Under the pieces are notes generated by a model. That model was not told the origin of the DNA. It ran no database searches and was given only the letters and a program-made list of their open reading frames with translations. Below are positions 35,048 to 47,289 of a stretch of 64,000 nt of DNA, in pieces. The stretch covers positions 1,922,001-1,986,000 of the forward strand of contig JAGYXB010000612.1 in assembly GCA_022495005.1 (NCBI GenBank), read 5' to 3'. Made by a program: the position numbers and the translations under genes. The stretch comes from Rhyacophila brunnea (Eukaryota; Arthropoda; Insecta; Trichoptera; Rhyacophilidae). The first letter of the stretch is position 1, and each line of letters begins with the position of its first letter.

Positions 35048-35371
35048 ACATATATATTTTACCTGTTGTTCATGGTCTACCGACTATGCAGATTTTACAG
35101 TGCGTAGACGCGTCTTGGTCGATTTCCGATGTTCGTAGATTCCCGCCAGCTTCAACTATTGAGCAATTCCTCGCAGACGCAGACGATGGACTATTTTCGG
35201 AAATGTAAGCAATATCAGCGAAGTAATGAGAAAATCTCGTCCCACTGCTCAATCCATAAATTGACTTGTATGATAGATATTTATGATTTATTCTTATCAG
35301 CTGTGAGGAGAGGTGCTTATAGTCAATCACAGTAACCAAATGGAACTTCAACATTGTAACTAGGTATGTAG

Positions 35372-35756
35372 CAGTGGCGAAGGGTGGGGGTAGGCTGTGG
35401 AGATCCAACATAAGCAGTGCACACAACATTTTGTCAGACATACCTACTTATTTATTTTCACTAGGATTAAGTACAAGTGGCAGATTGTGTTGGTTAGTTT
35501 TTTTTCCAAATTCAATTACACCTTGCCTAAACCAAACCATAATAGATATAGAAGTATGGTATTAAAGCATACATAATTTTAGGTATTTTATCGTTTGATG
35601 AATATTTTTTTATCTACTGTGGTTTAGTTAGGCAGGGTTAGATTGAATATTGAAAACTAACACAATCAGTGTTTTTAGTTCAATGAAAACAAATACGTAT
35701 GAGTGACAGACAAAGTTAGGTGTGTACTATTTATGTCGGTCCACCCTTCGCTAGTG
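35372..35756. mobile_element. hAT-type MITE (CAGTGGCGAAGG family), copy 3, intact
   Basis: CAGTGGCGAAGGGTGGGGGT at the left and CCACCCTTCGCTAGTG at the right, flanked by an exact 8-bp duplication GTATGTAG (35364-35371 and 35757-35764). At 385 bp it defines the unbroken form of the family whose other two copies contain nested insertions. Confidence 0.9.
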
Positions 35757-35764
35757 GTATGTAG

Positions 35765-36715
35765 GTACATATATCTAGATTTTTACTTATTGTCACTGAG
35801 CACATGTTTAAGAAAAATAAAAATTTGCTTATGATTAACCACTGCAATTAGGATAATATGCAAGCAATTTTATTTTATTTCAATTTAATGCCATTAAATT
35901 TATTATTTATTCTATTTTTAAATCTTCGGTGAATTTGCTTCCCGCGATTCGCCTCAGACCCTTTCCCTACTTCTACAACGATTGCTGAATGCGATTTCAA
36001 TCCGGCAATCGTATTTGTAGTAATATTTAGACTTCAGAGTTTAGAAGGTAAATGTTTTTTCTCGCAAATAATAAATACGGATACTTACTGAATATTTCTT
36101 TGAAGTTTACTGAAATATATCGAGCTTGCTAATCCAAAATGGCCTTTACAAGAGAGCAATTATTTATAAAAATAATCTTAATGGTTTCGTCATATATTTT
36201 TCTACTAACTTCAAATAACTTCGTCAAAAAATAGTTGTGATTTCGTCACGTAATGAATCGTGCTGTCATACTTTTGTGACTAAAAAAATCTAACCCCTTA
36301 AATAACACAATTTCGCAATAGCACCCTCAATAATAATGCGTGCATTTACATAACAGAAAATTTAAATATGGCTTTACTCTAAATATTTTATATGAAGATA
36401 TTTCAAATAATACTATTATATCACATGAAGGTATTATGATATTTTTAATATGTGTGTATCATTTGATGTCAAACTTTGTGTCATTTTGATGGCACATATA
36501 TAAATTTCCTACAAAATTTATGATTTTCGACCTTTATCAGTAGGTACCCGGCTTAAGTTATGTTTTTGAATAAGTAGGTTTACACGTATACGATCTTGTA
36601 ATATATTTTTAAAAAGTTTAGGCATTACATTTTATGGATAATACTTACCGGCTTCTCATGTGTGCACATAACCTCCTCGCCTGATATATTTTTACTCTTT
36701 GAGCACGTAGGTATA
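35765..36715. other. AT-rich, nothing recognised
   Basis: No repeats or coding signal noted. Confidence 0.3.
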
Positions 36716-36719
36716 ATTT

Positions 36720-37000
36720 TGATAAGTGATGGGCGGGCGGAGTTCGCGTGCCGTCTCATCCGGCGACCGATCCGGCTCGCGAAGAAAACCGCCCGGCTTT
36801 CTTTTCATTGAGTATTCCCAAAAAGGCGCGCGATAATTCTCCCGCGGCTTTGCGTATTCAGCGCGCAATTCTCCCGCCATCCACCCCCTACCTACGTGCG
36901 GCTCGCGGTTGGGTCGCCTCGACGCGTGCGAGGGAGAAGCGAAAGTGATGCGACGCGCGCTCCAGCTCGCTCGCACTCTGCGACGCCGGCTTTTAACCCT
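36720..37000. other. GC/CpG-rich island, possible regulatory element
   Basis: A sharp compositional peak (GCTCGCGAAGAAAACCGCCC, CTCCAGCTCGCTCGCACTCT) in AT-rich DNA. Frames are open on both strands here only because the base composition lacks stops. A promoter, enhancer or untranslated exon is possible. Confidence 0.5.
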
Positions 37001-37787
37001 TTGACATGGGATCTTGAAATACAACGACGTGTTAAAGATACGCGCGAGGTAATGGAGTAATGTACATTTCATATAACTATCTAAGAACTCCGGAGCGTCA
37101 AAAGACGTTGAACTTCCTATGTAGATGTGAGCTAAATATAGGAAAGTGAAGCTGAATAATAGACTCATGGACAAATGATTATGTTAGCTACAAGTTAATC
37201 TCGCAATTTTCCCGACAGTGTTTTCCACTCGACATACAAACCCCACTTGCCAAAATACTTTAAGCTATCTGTAGCAATGTGCTACAGATGCTGCATACTT
37301 CGAGGGTATTTTAGCATGTTACATTGTTAAATTTTCTTGATAGTTGATTAGTCCAAAGCAAATAAACAGTGAACTTATTGTGGAGAGGATTCAGAAGAAA
37401 TTTGTAATACTTCGTTAGTTGAAACTGTATGGATACTATCTCTGGCTTTACCCAACTGATTTCTCATATGCTGTAAGTGTAAACTAATGACACTACACGT
37501 ACGCGATCGAGAGGATATGTTTTCTGTATTTAAACACTGCATTTAGCACGTGGAGACATTTTTATTCTTCAAGACAAGTAAGTTACATTGTGTATAATAT
37601 TGCATACAATTACAAATTATGTCCATATTGAATAGGCGACGAGGAACAAACTTAAGAAAGATTATTATTAGAATTATATCCTAGATTTTATGGACGTAGT
37701 GGGACTTGAATCAATCTCTATTATGGCGAAAAGATTTACTATGTATGTTACTGAGGTTGTTCCAAAGTATACCTATTGTAATATAAA
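37001..37787. other. Non-coding
   Basis: Nothing recognised. Confidence 0.3.
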
Positions 37788-37955
37788 CGCTCATGATGGC
37801 CGAGCGGTACTATGTCGACTTGTTTAGACCTAGAGTACCTATATTCCTAATAGGTTGAGCAAGTGGCTTACATCCATTTCTCGTAAATAAGTCTTTTAAT
37901 ACGATCTCCACTCTGTGGAAGCCCATATGATCATATGAGGATAATCGAATATTGT
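37788..37955 (+). repeat. tRNA-derived SINE, worn copy
   Basis: Head CATGATGGCCGAGCGGTAC; body AATAGGTTGAGCAAGTGGCT and CATATGATCATATGAGGAT as in the 33490 copy. The B box is lost. Confidence 0.65.
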
Positions 37956-40900
37956 GATATATTTATCTGTAATTATAATAATGTATTTTATGTTGATTGA
38001 TACAATGTCCAAGACTTGACTGGGATCTGTAATTTTTTCTAATTGGTATGTTTTCTAAATTATCTACATAAATTAATTTACTCTTATTTTTTCATAAAAT
38101 AATTACCAAGTATATTCTGTCATTAAATGCGTTAAGAGGTCGGCCCAGCTCTCTCTCCTCTCTCTGGTTAGTTTGTCGTGTTAAGTGTATGATATGAGTG
38201 TCTCGAGGGAAAATTTGAGAAAATATAACACAGCACTGACTTGTAAATTCGGGCGATGTTCGGGGTCGCCATCTGCTGCCGACTCTGGCCTTCGCAAGTG
38301 TAAAATTTTGGGCTGAGAACTCAAGGCTCGAGTAGAACTTTTGATTATACACTCATGGCTCTAAGTGGTTATATTAGATGTTATATTTTAATTATTGATG
38401 GTATCAAGTCATTCTTCTGCTGTTGCCTGTGTTTGTGTTCTGACCCCAGAGACTTTCGGGTTCATCAAAATATTTACCGACCGCTGCGAAACCTCCCTAC
38501 CCCTGTGCCGTATTAACCCGCGTTTCATAATTAATAGAAAAGAAAATGTTTAATACTATTTCTATGAATTATACCTAAGTCCCATTTTGCCTGTTAGGTT
38601 ATTATAAGAAAATCAATTGAAACTCTAAGGCGTAAAACCCACTTAACGCAGCAAGTGGGGCTCTCGCGCAAAATTTCACAAGTGGCGCGTAAATCATCGA
38701 AAATACAACGTAATCAAATACGCCAGCGCACACTGGATTTGACGACGCATTGTGCCCGACTGCCCCATGAGTCATCGTTTTTTGGCTTCTCAGCGATACG
38801 AATTAACGAAAATACAACGTAGTCCATTCATTGAACACGGCGAGCAAAATCACGCTCCTGGCAGCGTCGTCGATAGACGGGCGAGAAGCCATTATTTAAG
38901 AACAGTGAACTCTTTGTTTAGTTCTTGCGTATCCGATATTTCGCTGGTATAATGATGTCATCGTGAATATTAATTACAAGCCCCGAGAAATTTAATAATA
39001 TTTTTATTGCTTTGTTATGAGAGACGCTGATAATAATAATTATTTTGTGCTCCTTGAGCCCCTTATTACATAGGTGAAGGGTAATGCGCGGGTGGGAGGG
39101 GGCCTACTTCGTAGAGAGCGCACCGAGCGCCGCGTTGGTGGGTTTTATGCCTAACACGTACAATATTAACCAAATAAGAGGTTTGAAAAACATTTTAGTT
39201 TTAATGACAATTCAGGAAATAACGACGTTTATTAATGAATTGTGGCTTAGTACATTATTGCACATTTAACTTCCTAATGGACGCAGCATATTATGAAAAA
39301 TGAAAGCGGCCTCGCAAACGATCTTACGCGTAGACATTAAATATACTTTCGTGAATATATTACTACGTAATGATGATTGTGGTTGCAAGATGAACTCTAC
39401 CTACACTACAATATGTGTCTTTGTTGCAAATCTGCGGTCATATCTTTACATTGTTGTAGTTACATTATGCTAGTGGTCTACGTATTTTATTGTATAAAAA
39501 TATTGTATGATTTCGTGACGTTATATTTTCTACAATCTCCCTAACACATTCGTTAAGAATTAACACATTATGTCAGACCTCGTCTCTCATTATAGCATGA
39601 CGTCATATTTTGCCTACCCCTATGGGCAATTATTATAAATTTGCATTATATTCCACTAACATGTTAACTTTTTTTAATATTGACATTTTGTGTGTAAGAG
39701 TGTTCTCGTATAAGTCAATACTTCACACGGTATAATAATATAATATACAGTTATCTGACCGTATGTACCTGTGTATAATACATTTTTTATATTGCCCCTC
39801 GGTAACGTAGCTAAATAGTATTCGAAAAAAGAACACTTCGCGGTATCAGCGTGCTCAGACATTATAGCGCGGAGTTTATTCCCGCTACGCCTTAGTCACT
39901 TAGTGCGTAGAAGTCGAGTCATATCGCGCTGCAGCTTACCTTCTACGGCGTCGTAGCGCTACGTTCAAACACTGTACATACATCTCGCAATGCCGTCTGC
40001 GTCAAAATTTATAATAGTGTATTTTTTTTATATTTTGTAAAATATTTTCATTTCAATTTGAGCAGAATGAATGCAAAAATAATTCAACGCTTTGATTTAT
40101 CGTGTTGTATTAATTTTATTAAAATGAAAGCTTTTGAAAGGACCGTAGGGAATCTTTTATAAGCTGCAAGTCAGAAATGAATACTCTTATTATTGATTAT
40201 GTGATGATTGAAGTCTGTACGCATATTTATTGGGTGACATTAAAAATATATTTTCTGTCGTAGACATTTTTTTAAGTTACTTACTCCAATACTTAAAAAC
40301 AATAAAAAAACTTCGAATAAGTTTATACTTATTCCATAAAATATAAATATAGATCAAACATCGGTTTCGTAATGACAGACATTTCTAATATTGTTAATGT
40401 CCGTAAAAAAATAACTTAATGGTAGGTATCTACTACAATCCAATGATGGATTTATCCAAATTACTGAATCATAATAATTAGATTTGAGTTTTTACCGATG
40501 TGTGATTTATATTTTAATGATGTATATAGGTAGGTATTTTGTTTTTAAACATTTATTTATGTGACATAAAATCATTTTGTTTTACATTGCCCAGTGGCGG
40601 GTTACTAAACGATTGTTTACACCGTTTGTTTTGAAAATAGTTTTTAATTTCGTTTGACAGTTATTACACTTTATCAATTATTTCTGGGTATGCTCAGCAT
40701 CTATGGACCGCACACCACTTGTTCGTTGGTACTTAAAATTGAACTGTACACTGCAATAAGGACGATTATTTTATTTACAGATTTTTCTCAGATGTCTATA
40801 TAGCCAGATACTATGGAATTGTGTATATTAAAGTAAATATTATTTTCATCTCTGGCTACCACATCTACCATAGTGACATAAGACATGTGTTCAAGTTGTT

Positions 40901-42170
40901 TTAATTAAAATTTCATTAGGCTTCTTTTAATTGTTACAGTGAAACGCTTTATTTAAATATAATTTCAACCTTCAGGAACCTTTAAATTGTGGCGTAAAAT
41001 AATAACTTTTGTAAGTCTTTGACAGTGTGGGAGTTGTTTTTATCATTTTTTCCGAGAAATTATTTAGTAAATGTCACGATAGATCTTGGAAAACTGGTAC
41101 AAGGACCAAAATAACTTCCTAGTGTTTCTTGTCGGTCATTTAATATCATTGAATGCGTTGATTAACGCCTGAATTACATTTTATTTCTGTAAATTTATTG
41201 TGTTAGGTAATACAATTTGAGTAGGTAGGTACACGGGGTACACCGAAGGGAAGTTATTTTTATACACAATTAGATTTTCCGGCATTAATGAGGAAATTTT
41301 TTTTCCCCAAAGGTACAGGTGGATATTCAAATAATGGACAATAGTGGGTTTTTGGAAAGTGAAGTCAGGACCGTCATCTCACGTAAACGTGTCATGAAAA
41401 AAGAGATTTACCATAAAATATTAGTAAAGTCACTAGGTAGGTAACTAACTAGTACGCCTAACGAAAGTATTATGGTAGGTACTTACTTACTTTTGTAAGA
41501 AATGGTCACAGGAGGTGGTTTAATCAAATTTTTCGTCTGCAAAGTTTTTGAAATAGTGACTTTACCGATTGGAAAATCTATTTTTTATTTTTATGAAAAA
41601 ATCACCTTCAGCAATGAAGCTCATTTTTGGTTAAATTGTTTCGTAAATAAGCACAATTATTCAAATTTATTTATTTCAATTTTTTTAAGACGTTCACAAC
41701 ATGACATTTAAAAACAAAGAAATAGTATTAAACAGTGTAAAGAAGAAATAAATATATGCAGTATCACAAAAATAGTATGAAAAGCAAAGTAAAAGGTACA
41801 AAAATTGTAAAAATAATAAATTATAAAGCATGGAAGCACACCGAATTAGCTAAGTATACGTTTTACGGCAGTTTCATATTTGGCTGACTAATTAGATTTA
41901 TGAAGCGGAAAGGCCATAAGTACGCCATGATTATTTGCTTTACTATTTTAAATCTCGCTGATCCATTCGATTAGTCTTTACTATCAGAAACAGCAATCTC
42001 ATATTAAATTCACATTATTATTTATATTACAATATTATTTACTCCAATGTATTTCCAAGATTGAACGTATACAATATTAACAATATATGTCTTAAATAGT
42101 ATAAATTATACTAGATTTATTTTTGACCGATTTTATCAATGTTATTTGTGAATATAAAAAATTATATTAA
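37956..42170. other. Long non-coding stretch
   Basis: Mostly AT-rich. Less AT-rich patches lie at 38440-38520, 38640-38930 and 39840-39970 (the last with GCGCTGCAGC and GTCGTAGCGCTACG). No domain-bearing frame, repeat partner or RNA gene found. Confidence 0.3.
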
Positions 42171-42179
42171 CCATCGAAA

Positions 42180-42255
42180 AAAATGCCAATCCCGGGATTG
42201 TCAAATTATAATCCCGAAATCCCGGGATCAGAATTTTGGCTCGGGATTGGATTCC
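42180..42255. repeat. CCCGGGATT-rich palindromic patch
   Basis: AATCCCGGGATT, AATCCCGAAATCCCGGGATC and CTCGGGATTGG occur within 75 bp, giving nested short palindromes. Likely a transposon end or scar. Confidence 0.5.
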
Positions 42256-42262
42256 CTAGTCT

Positions 42263-42470
42263 GGTGTAATTGGACTGTATTTTTTTGAAATGGCAGTGCA
42301 GTTACTATCAATGGAGAACGCTACAGAAATATGATTACTGATTTTTTCTGGCATGAATTAGATGATTTTAATCTGGACGATATGTGTCTCTAACAAGACG
42401 GAGCAACATGCCATACAGTTCATTACACAATCAACTTATTGAGAGAAAGGTTCGGTATTATATATCTCTT
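42263..42470 (+). pseudogene. Fragment of a Tc1/mariner-superfamily transposase
   Basis: The plus strand encodes IGLYFFE, then after a one-base shift GSAVTINGERYRNMITDFFW, DDFNLDDMCL, a stop, and QDGATCHTVHYTINLL. The Y-R-x-M-I-x-D-F and QDGATCHT blocks are the central part of the DDE domain in IS630/Tc1/mariner-like transposases, the D of QDGA being the second catalytic residue. The third catalytic region and the N-terminal DNA-binding domain are absent. One frameshift and one stop make it non-functional. It is not related to the mariner at 61951-63235. Confidence 0.65.
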
Positions 42471-43536
42471 ATTTGATAATCCTTTATTATATGCTTTATA
42501 GGTAGGGTTGCCATAATTGCCAAGCATTGATATGGGACGTTTACGGGCTAAACAAATGAAACACGAATAAAGTGGGTAGGGAATGGTTTATTTTACTTTG
42601 ATAAAAAAAAAATATTAAGTTTAAGCAATCTAATAAAATAAACACGTAGAATAATGAAAAAGATGCAAGGCTAAATTTTAGCCCAGTCATATTTTAAAGT
42701 TGATTTTACTTTCTTAATTATATAATTCGCGCGCCGGCTGTCTCACGCAGAGTTTAGGGAGAAAACGGGACAAATAGTAATACGGGACTGAGTAATGAAA
42801 TACGGTAACAGGCAACTATTATAGGTATAATAAATATTTTTTTTAATAATTGTTAAAATTATGTTTTGATCATCATGGGATTATTGGATAACACTATTTG
42901 ATTTAATATAATATTTAGTTCCTATTATGTATGCGACATTTCAATGTTAAATAACGTCGACTACTATTTCTAATATTTTTTTTTTAACAAACAGTATCCA
43001 GTACTCGGTACAGTTCCGTTATCATATTATTTTATTGAATAGCTACAGGTATTATGTAAATCAGGCATCGTTTACACTGTTTACAGCATTGTTAGTAGAG
43101 GTAATCGACAGCATTAAAATCCTGTTGAATTAACAAACCAAACTCAAGTAAATCGCAGTGTAAGCATTCAAATTGTGATTTCGGACGACCCCTGATACCC
43201 GGCCGCACTGCCAAGTTTGTAAGCTTGCGCGGATTAAGGAACCGCCGGACCAACTTGCCACTTATCCCCTCGGCAAACAAATCAAGTCCTGATGAATCAC
43301 CTTACTTACGCAGTTATGTTACGCCGCCTTCGCAAATATTGATGTTTACTCTCGCACTGAAAGCTACACTGGGATCACGGAGTGTGCTTTACTCATACCG
43401 TAGAATAATATATAAGTATTTGTCGATGCAAAAATCCGAAACTTTGTTAATCTTAGAGTTGACTTGTAAATCGTACAGTTTTCTTACTAACTCTTCAGCT
43501 TTTGGGCGATATAGATTTGATTCATTTGGTATAAAG
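42471..43536. other. Non-coding; mixed patch 43090-43420
   Basis: 43090-43420 is less AT-rich with frames on both strands; I do not recognise a protein. The rest is AT-rich. Confidence 0.3.
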
Positions 43537-44222
43537 TAATTACAAGATAAAAATAACTTTTTATACACAACGTTTTTAAATTTTCTGTGGAATCATATAA
43601 ACTTGACAATTCTATGTATTAATAATTTAGGACAAATAAGGCAATTGTCAACAAATCACTATTTTGCAACAAACAAACAAATATCATCATCATCAGCCGG
43701 GGTCAATCCACTGCTGGATGAAGGCCTCCCCAAGCTTTCTCCAACTCTCTCGGTCCTGTGTCGTTCGCTGCCACGTATTTCCGCCGAACTTTACCAGTTC
43801 GTCAATCCAGCGGCTGTCCGGCTGAACGGCGACCCTGTGGCCGTTTCGTTTGCAACAAACAAACAAATATAAAATACTGAAATGTAATTTTGATTTCCAT
43901 AGTAACGCACGTAGGTATATATTAATAATTTAGTTGCTAGGACCATCCCCTTAGCAACCAATAATAGTGGATTGGATTATGGACTTCTTCCGAAATAACC
44001 TTAATACCGAAATACCTTTCATACAAAACAGAATTAACTGTAAATGAATTCAATTCTACTTAAAGATGGCTAAAAGTATTAAAAGAATGCATTCGCACCG
44101 TGTTCTGATATATTCTAAAAGTTTCAAATGTCAAGCTAGTCGGGAAGTTAGTTAGTTGTAGTAATGGATAAACAACCACCGGATAAACAAGAATACGAGC
44201 TAAGAAAAACGCGGTAAAATAG
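43537..44222 (+). repeat. Unclassified dispersed repeat, copy 2 of 3, interrupted
   Basis: Fullest copy of the family at 19557 and 63876. It is interrupted by the RTE-like insertion at 43685-43848. A GTTGCTAGGACC/GGTTGCTAAGG-type inverted motif near 43930 is shared with copy 1. Confidence 0.75.
43685..43848 (-). mobile_element. 5'-truncated RTE-like non-LTR retrotransposon
   Basis: A 22-bp direct duplication (starting TTTGCAACAAACAAACAAAT) flanks it at 43663-43684 and 43849-43870, the mark of target-primed reverse transcription. Its minus strand encodes the extreme C-terminus of a reverse-transcriptase protein: RWIDELVKFGGNTWQ, TTQDRESWRKLGEAFIQQWI and DPG, then stops within a TGATGATGATG tail. 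The W-x-x-x-A/T-QDR-x-x-W-R motif is usual in RTE-like and related endonuclease-reverse transcriptases. A frame change occurs near the 5' end of the fragment. Confidence 0.85.
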
Positions 44223-44460
44223 AATTACCCTCGGAGTGATAATATAAAGAGAATGTGTATCTATTGTTTAGCTATATGAAGTCGTGTTTCTTGTGTATAA
44301 CGCACAGTAGAATCTACATTTTATTATTATTAACTTAACTATGAAACATTATACCATCTTGCTTCTCAGTATGGCCAATAAATTTAAACACAACATAGTT
44401 AACCATATTTTTTTACTAAATTAACTTAAAATAATTACCACTAACTTTATATTTAACAAA

Positions 44461-44725
44461 CTATTTCTTTTATTCAACGAATAAGACACGAGATTTCAGA
44501 ATGTAACATTCTATATACTGAATGTACATAATTTGAAAACATCTCATGCATATACACACTAGAAAAAATCAATTTGGAAAAAAATACGACACCCGACGGG
44601 ACTTGAACCTGTATCTGCTGGATTCGCGCCAGTTTCCAATTAAGCTGCGGTAATCTTATTGAATCACGGCAAATGTTTTCAAATGATGTAAATCTCGTGT
44701 CTTATTCGACGAATAAAATAAATAG
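44461..44725 (-). repeat. tRNA-like SINE enclosed by inverted repeats
   Basis: Ends (CTATTT...TTATTCAACGAATAAGACACGA at the left and its near reverse complement at the right) form about 35-bp inverted repeats. On the minus strand the centre has an A-box-like AGCTTAATTGGAAAC and a B box GGTTCAAGTCCCGTCGG, then GTGTCGTATTTTTTTCC. Relatives: 44860-45130, 56337-56500, 56690-56880, 54085-54262. Confidence 0.7.
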
Positions 44726-44859
44726 TACAATAAAAAAAACATCAAATTATGACAGAGTTCAGAAGTATAGATTCGCGGTTTTGTGGAATATTGTTTTCAT
44801 TAAAATCTTGTACGAAATGGATGTCCAAACTACATTTAATTAATTTGATAATATAATAA

Positions 44860-45130
44860 ACTATTTTTTTTTGAAAAGAAAAGATTTTAGAATGTAAATT
44901 CTATAAATATTGAATGTACGTAAATCTACTTTACTAATTGTGACGCAATTTGATACGCAGTTCATGTAAGAACTACTAGTTAATATTGTCGTAATTAAGT
45001 AGAATGCCAGTAGCTTAATTGGAAAAGTACACTGGCGCGAATCCAGCGGTTACAGGTGTCCCGTCGGGTGTCGTTTTTTTCTTTAGTCGGTAAGCATACG
45101 ATGTTTTCAAATTAAACAGTATGTATATTT
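44860..45130 (+). repeat. tRNA-like SINE of the 44461 family, plus strand
   Basis: A-box-like TAGCTTAATTGGAAAAGTAC, GGCGCGAATCCAGCGG, a B-box relative ACAGGTGTCCCGTCGGGTG and GTCGTTTTTTTC. It lies in opposite orientation to the 44461 copy, 270 bp away. Confidence 0.65.
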
Positions 45131-46000
45131 AATTTGATAACGTTCTTCGAATTTTAATACTTGTAGTTATCAACATTTTGTGTTTCATGCGTAAATAGTT
45201 GTTTTTAGTTAGTACCGGTTTTCCATTTTGTATTTTCAAATTTGAACAATATACCTACTCCTTTTTTTGTTACTCGTAGAATACATCCTTTATTGCAATA
45301 AATTAAAATAAAATAAAAATTAATATAATTTATTTAAATTGACGATTTATCTTATACTTTTGGCGGATTTTGGAATTTGTATAATATCAATACATGGGTA
45401 TTGTGTGAAATATGTACGTATCTTTTGCTGGATTTTGACCATATGTGAATGGTTTTTGGAAATAGACAATTTACTTTTTGTATATACGAAATATGTATAT
45501 ACGAAAAAATACAGCAATTTGCATATAGATATGTACAAAATCTGAATTGTCTTGTGTGAATGTTGTGTTAATAATTTTATTGTTCGGATTTAGGAAAAGC
45601 CTATAATCCTCCTTGCTAGAATCTGTTAAAGAAAAACAGTAATAGCTTCAAACGTATTTTTTATAACAGATAAAATCTAGTATAATATTATCATGTGTGC
45701 TGTGCGGACATGGGCGGATATAGGTAGATCCTTCTATTGGGTTACCACGCGTTCGTAGAATTTGTTTTGTATGATTTGTGAATAACTGAAAATAGATATC
45801 CGGGTAATTTCTAGGTACCCCCTACTGCTATCGAGCAATGTCAATATTTTACGATTTTTATTTACCGAAAGGTTGGGCCGGGACGAATTTATTGTTTACA
45901 GATTGTAGAAAATTTCAAGCAAATAACACACATATATAAGTATTAGTTTTACATTATTCATACATAATTTGGAACAATCTCAGAAATATACTTTATAGTA
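45131..46000. other. AT-rich, nothing recognised
   Basis: Frames at 45339-45545 are low-complexity by-products of AT-rich sequence. Confidence 0.3.
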
Positions 46001-46007
46001 AGGATTT

Positions 46008-46085
46008 AAAAAAAAATGGTACTTGAACCTACATCAAACGCATTGTGGGCGGTGAGGTTTACCAATTAATTATTAAGCTACCTAT
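46008..46085 (-). repeat. tRNA-like SINE fragment, minus strand
   Basis: On the minus strand, GTAGCTTAATAATTAATTGG and a B-box-like GTAGGTTCAAGTACC about 40 bp on, followed by a T-rich tail. Confidence 0.45.
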
Positions 46086-46183
46086 ATAATTAGTATTCAC
46101 AAAGAAATTTCTTAACAACTATGTATTTTAGGTTTCAAATTCTGAACGGTGACTATCGTTTGTAGTATTAAATCAAGATGATA

Positions 46184-46382
46184 GGCGGCCTTCGCAGTTT
46201 AGTGCGTAAAGCGCTGGCCTTTCATTCGGGTGCCCCGAGTAGATTCTCAGTGAGGTGACAATAATACATTTATGTGATTTTCTCAAAGACTGGGTGTTTG
46301 TGATTATATTTCCCCTCTAATACTAAATACACTACTGCTTCACTATTCTACGGGCCTAATGTCCTGTTGTGTTTAAAAAATA
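46184..46382 (+). repeat. tRNA-derived SINE (TGAGGTCAC family), fullest copy
   Basis: Head GGCCTTCGCAGTTTAGTGCG, a worn B box, CTCAGTGAGGTGACAATAAT, GACTGGGTGTTTGTGATTA, and ending CCTGTTGTGTTTAAAAAA. Confidence 0.65.
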
Positions 46383-46602
46383 CTTACTTTGATTCTTGAC
46401 GGTGTTAGAATCTCTCCAAAATTTAGTTTTCAAAAGTTTTTAGTTTAGCTGAACGTACTTTCACTTGCTAACATTTTTTATATGATAAATAATTGAATTT
46501 ATATTATTTCGAGTAGGTCTTTTTATCGAGTGTTGGCGATCATCAGGCATGTTTTTCTTTATATTGATGTAATTTCACACTAATGTCATTGTTACTATAG
46601 TG

Positions 46603-47289
46603 CAGCGATTTCCAAACTGGGAGGCGCGGAGTGTTGCTAAGGGAGGCGCGAAAAGTTTAACACAATTCACTTAAAACTAGAATCCATATTTTCATACAAT
46701 GAAAGTGACGTGACAAATATTTATTTGAATATGTAGACGTTGAATTTATTTAAGATTGAAGAAAAAAATAATGTAGCCACGGGTTTGCAGTTTGCAAATG
46801 CATAGTTTATAAAACGGCCGCTAGTTATAAACTATACAAAAAACAGTACTATAAAAGGTTGTTTGCAAACCTGTCTGAAAATATGGAGACAAATTTTATA
46901 ATACCTCACTTCTACACTATTGTGAACCGCGCTGGCTATCTCGTGAAAAATGAAGTCTGAATAAAAGGGTCAAATCATAATGTTGAAATTTGACGCAAGT
47001 TTGTTTAGGAACGATAATTTTGTTGTATTTGGTTGAAATTTAAAAAAAAATGAGTGAATAAATCAATGCAAGGACCACTAATGCATTCACTGATTTAAAA
47101 AGACAAAGTGAAGGCATTCATAAAACTTTGGAGCTTTGCAAATCAAAATTACAAAAAAATAAGTTCGCCATGTATCCACATTTAAATTATTTCTACTATA
47201 TATTATTGAAGCAAACAAAAATCTAGTTACTGAGTTCTTGGTTAGTTTGACAATGCACTTTAATATTAATTTATAACAGTAAAAAAGTC
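46603..47289 (+). mobile_element. Non-autonomous hAT element (CAGYGNTTTCCAAACT family), copy 2, right end lost
   Basis: Left end CAGCGATTTCCAAACTGGGA. It follows 20379-21048 to AAAAAAGTCG, where homology stops without the right terminus. It has 120 bp near the left that copy 1 lacks. Worn plus-strand frames (LFANLSEKMETNF, HFYTIVNRAGYLVKNE, LFRNDNFVV) resemble ZBED5/SCAND3-type hAT transposases. Confidence 0.8.

Noticed and set aside
36692..37174. 160-codon minus-strand frame
   Set aside because: The Arg/Pro-rich part coincides with the GC-rich island, frames are open on the other strand too, and no domain or splice signals fit. Treated as a composition effect.
43092..43539. Minus 62-codon and plus 104-codon frames
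   Set aside because: Overlapping opposite frames with no recognisable motif. The GIRGRPKS-like stretch is too short to call a retrotransposon.
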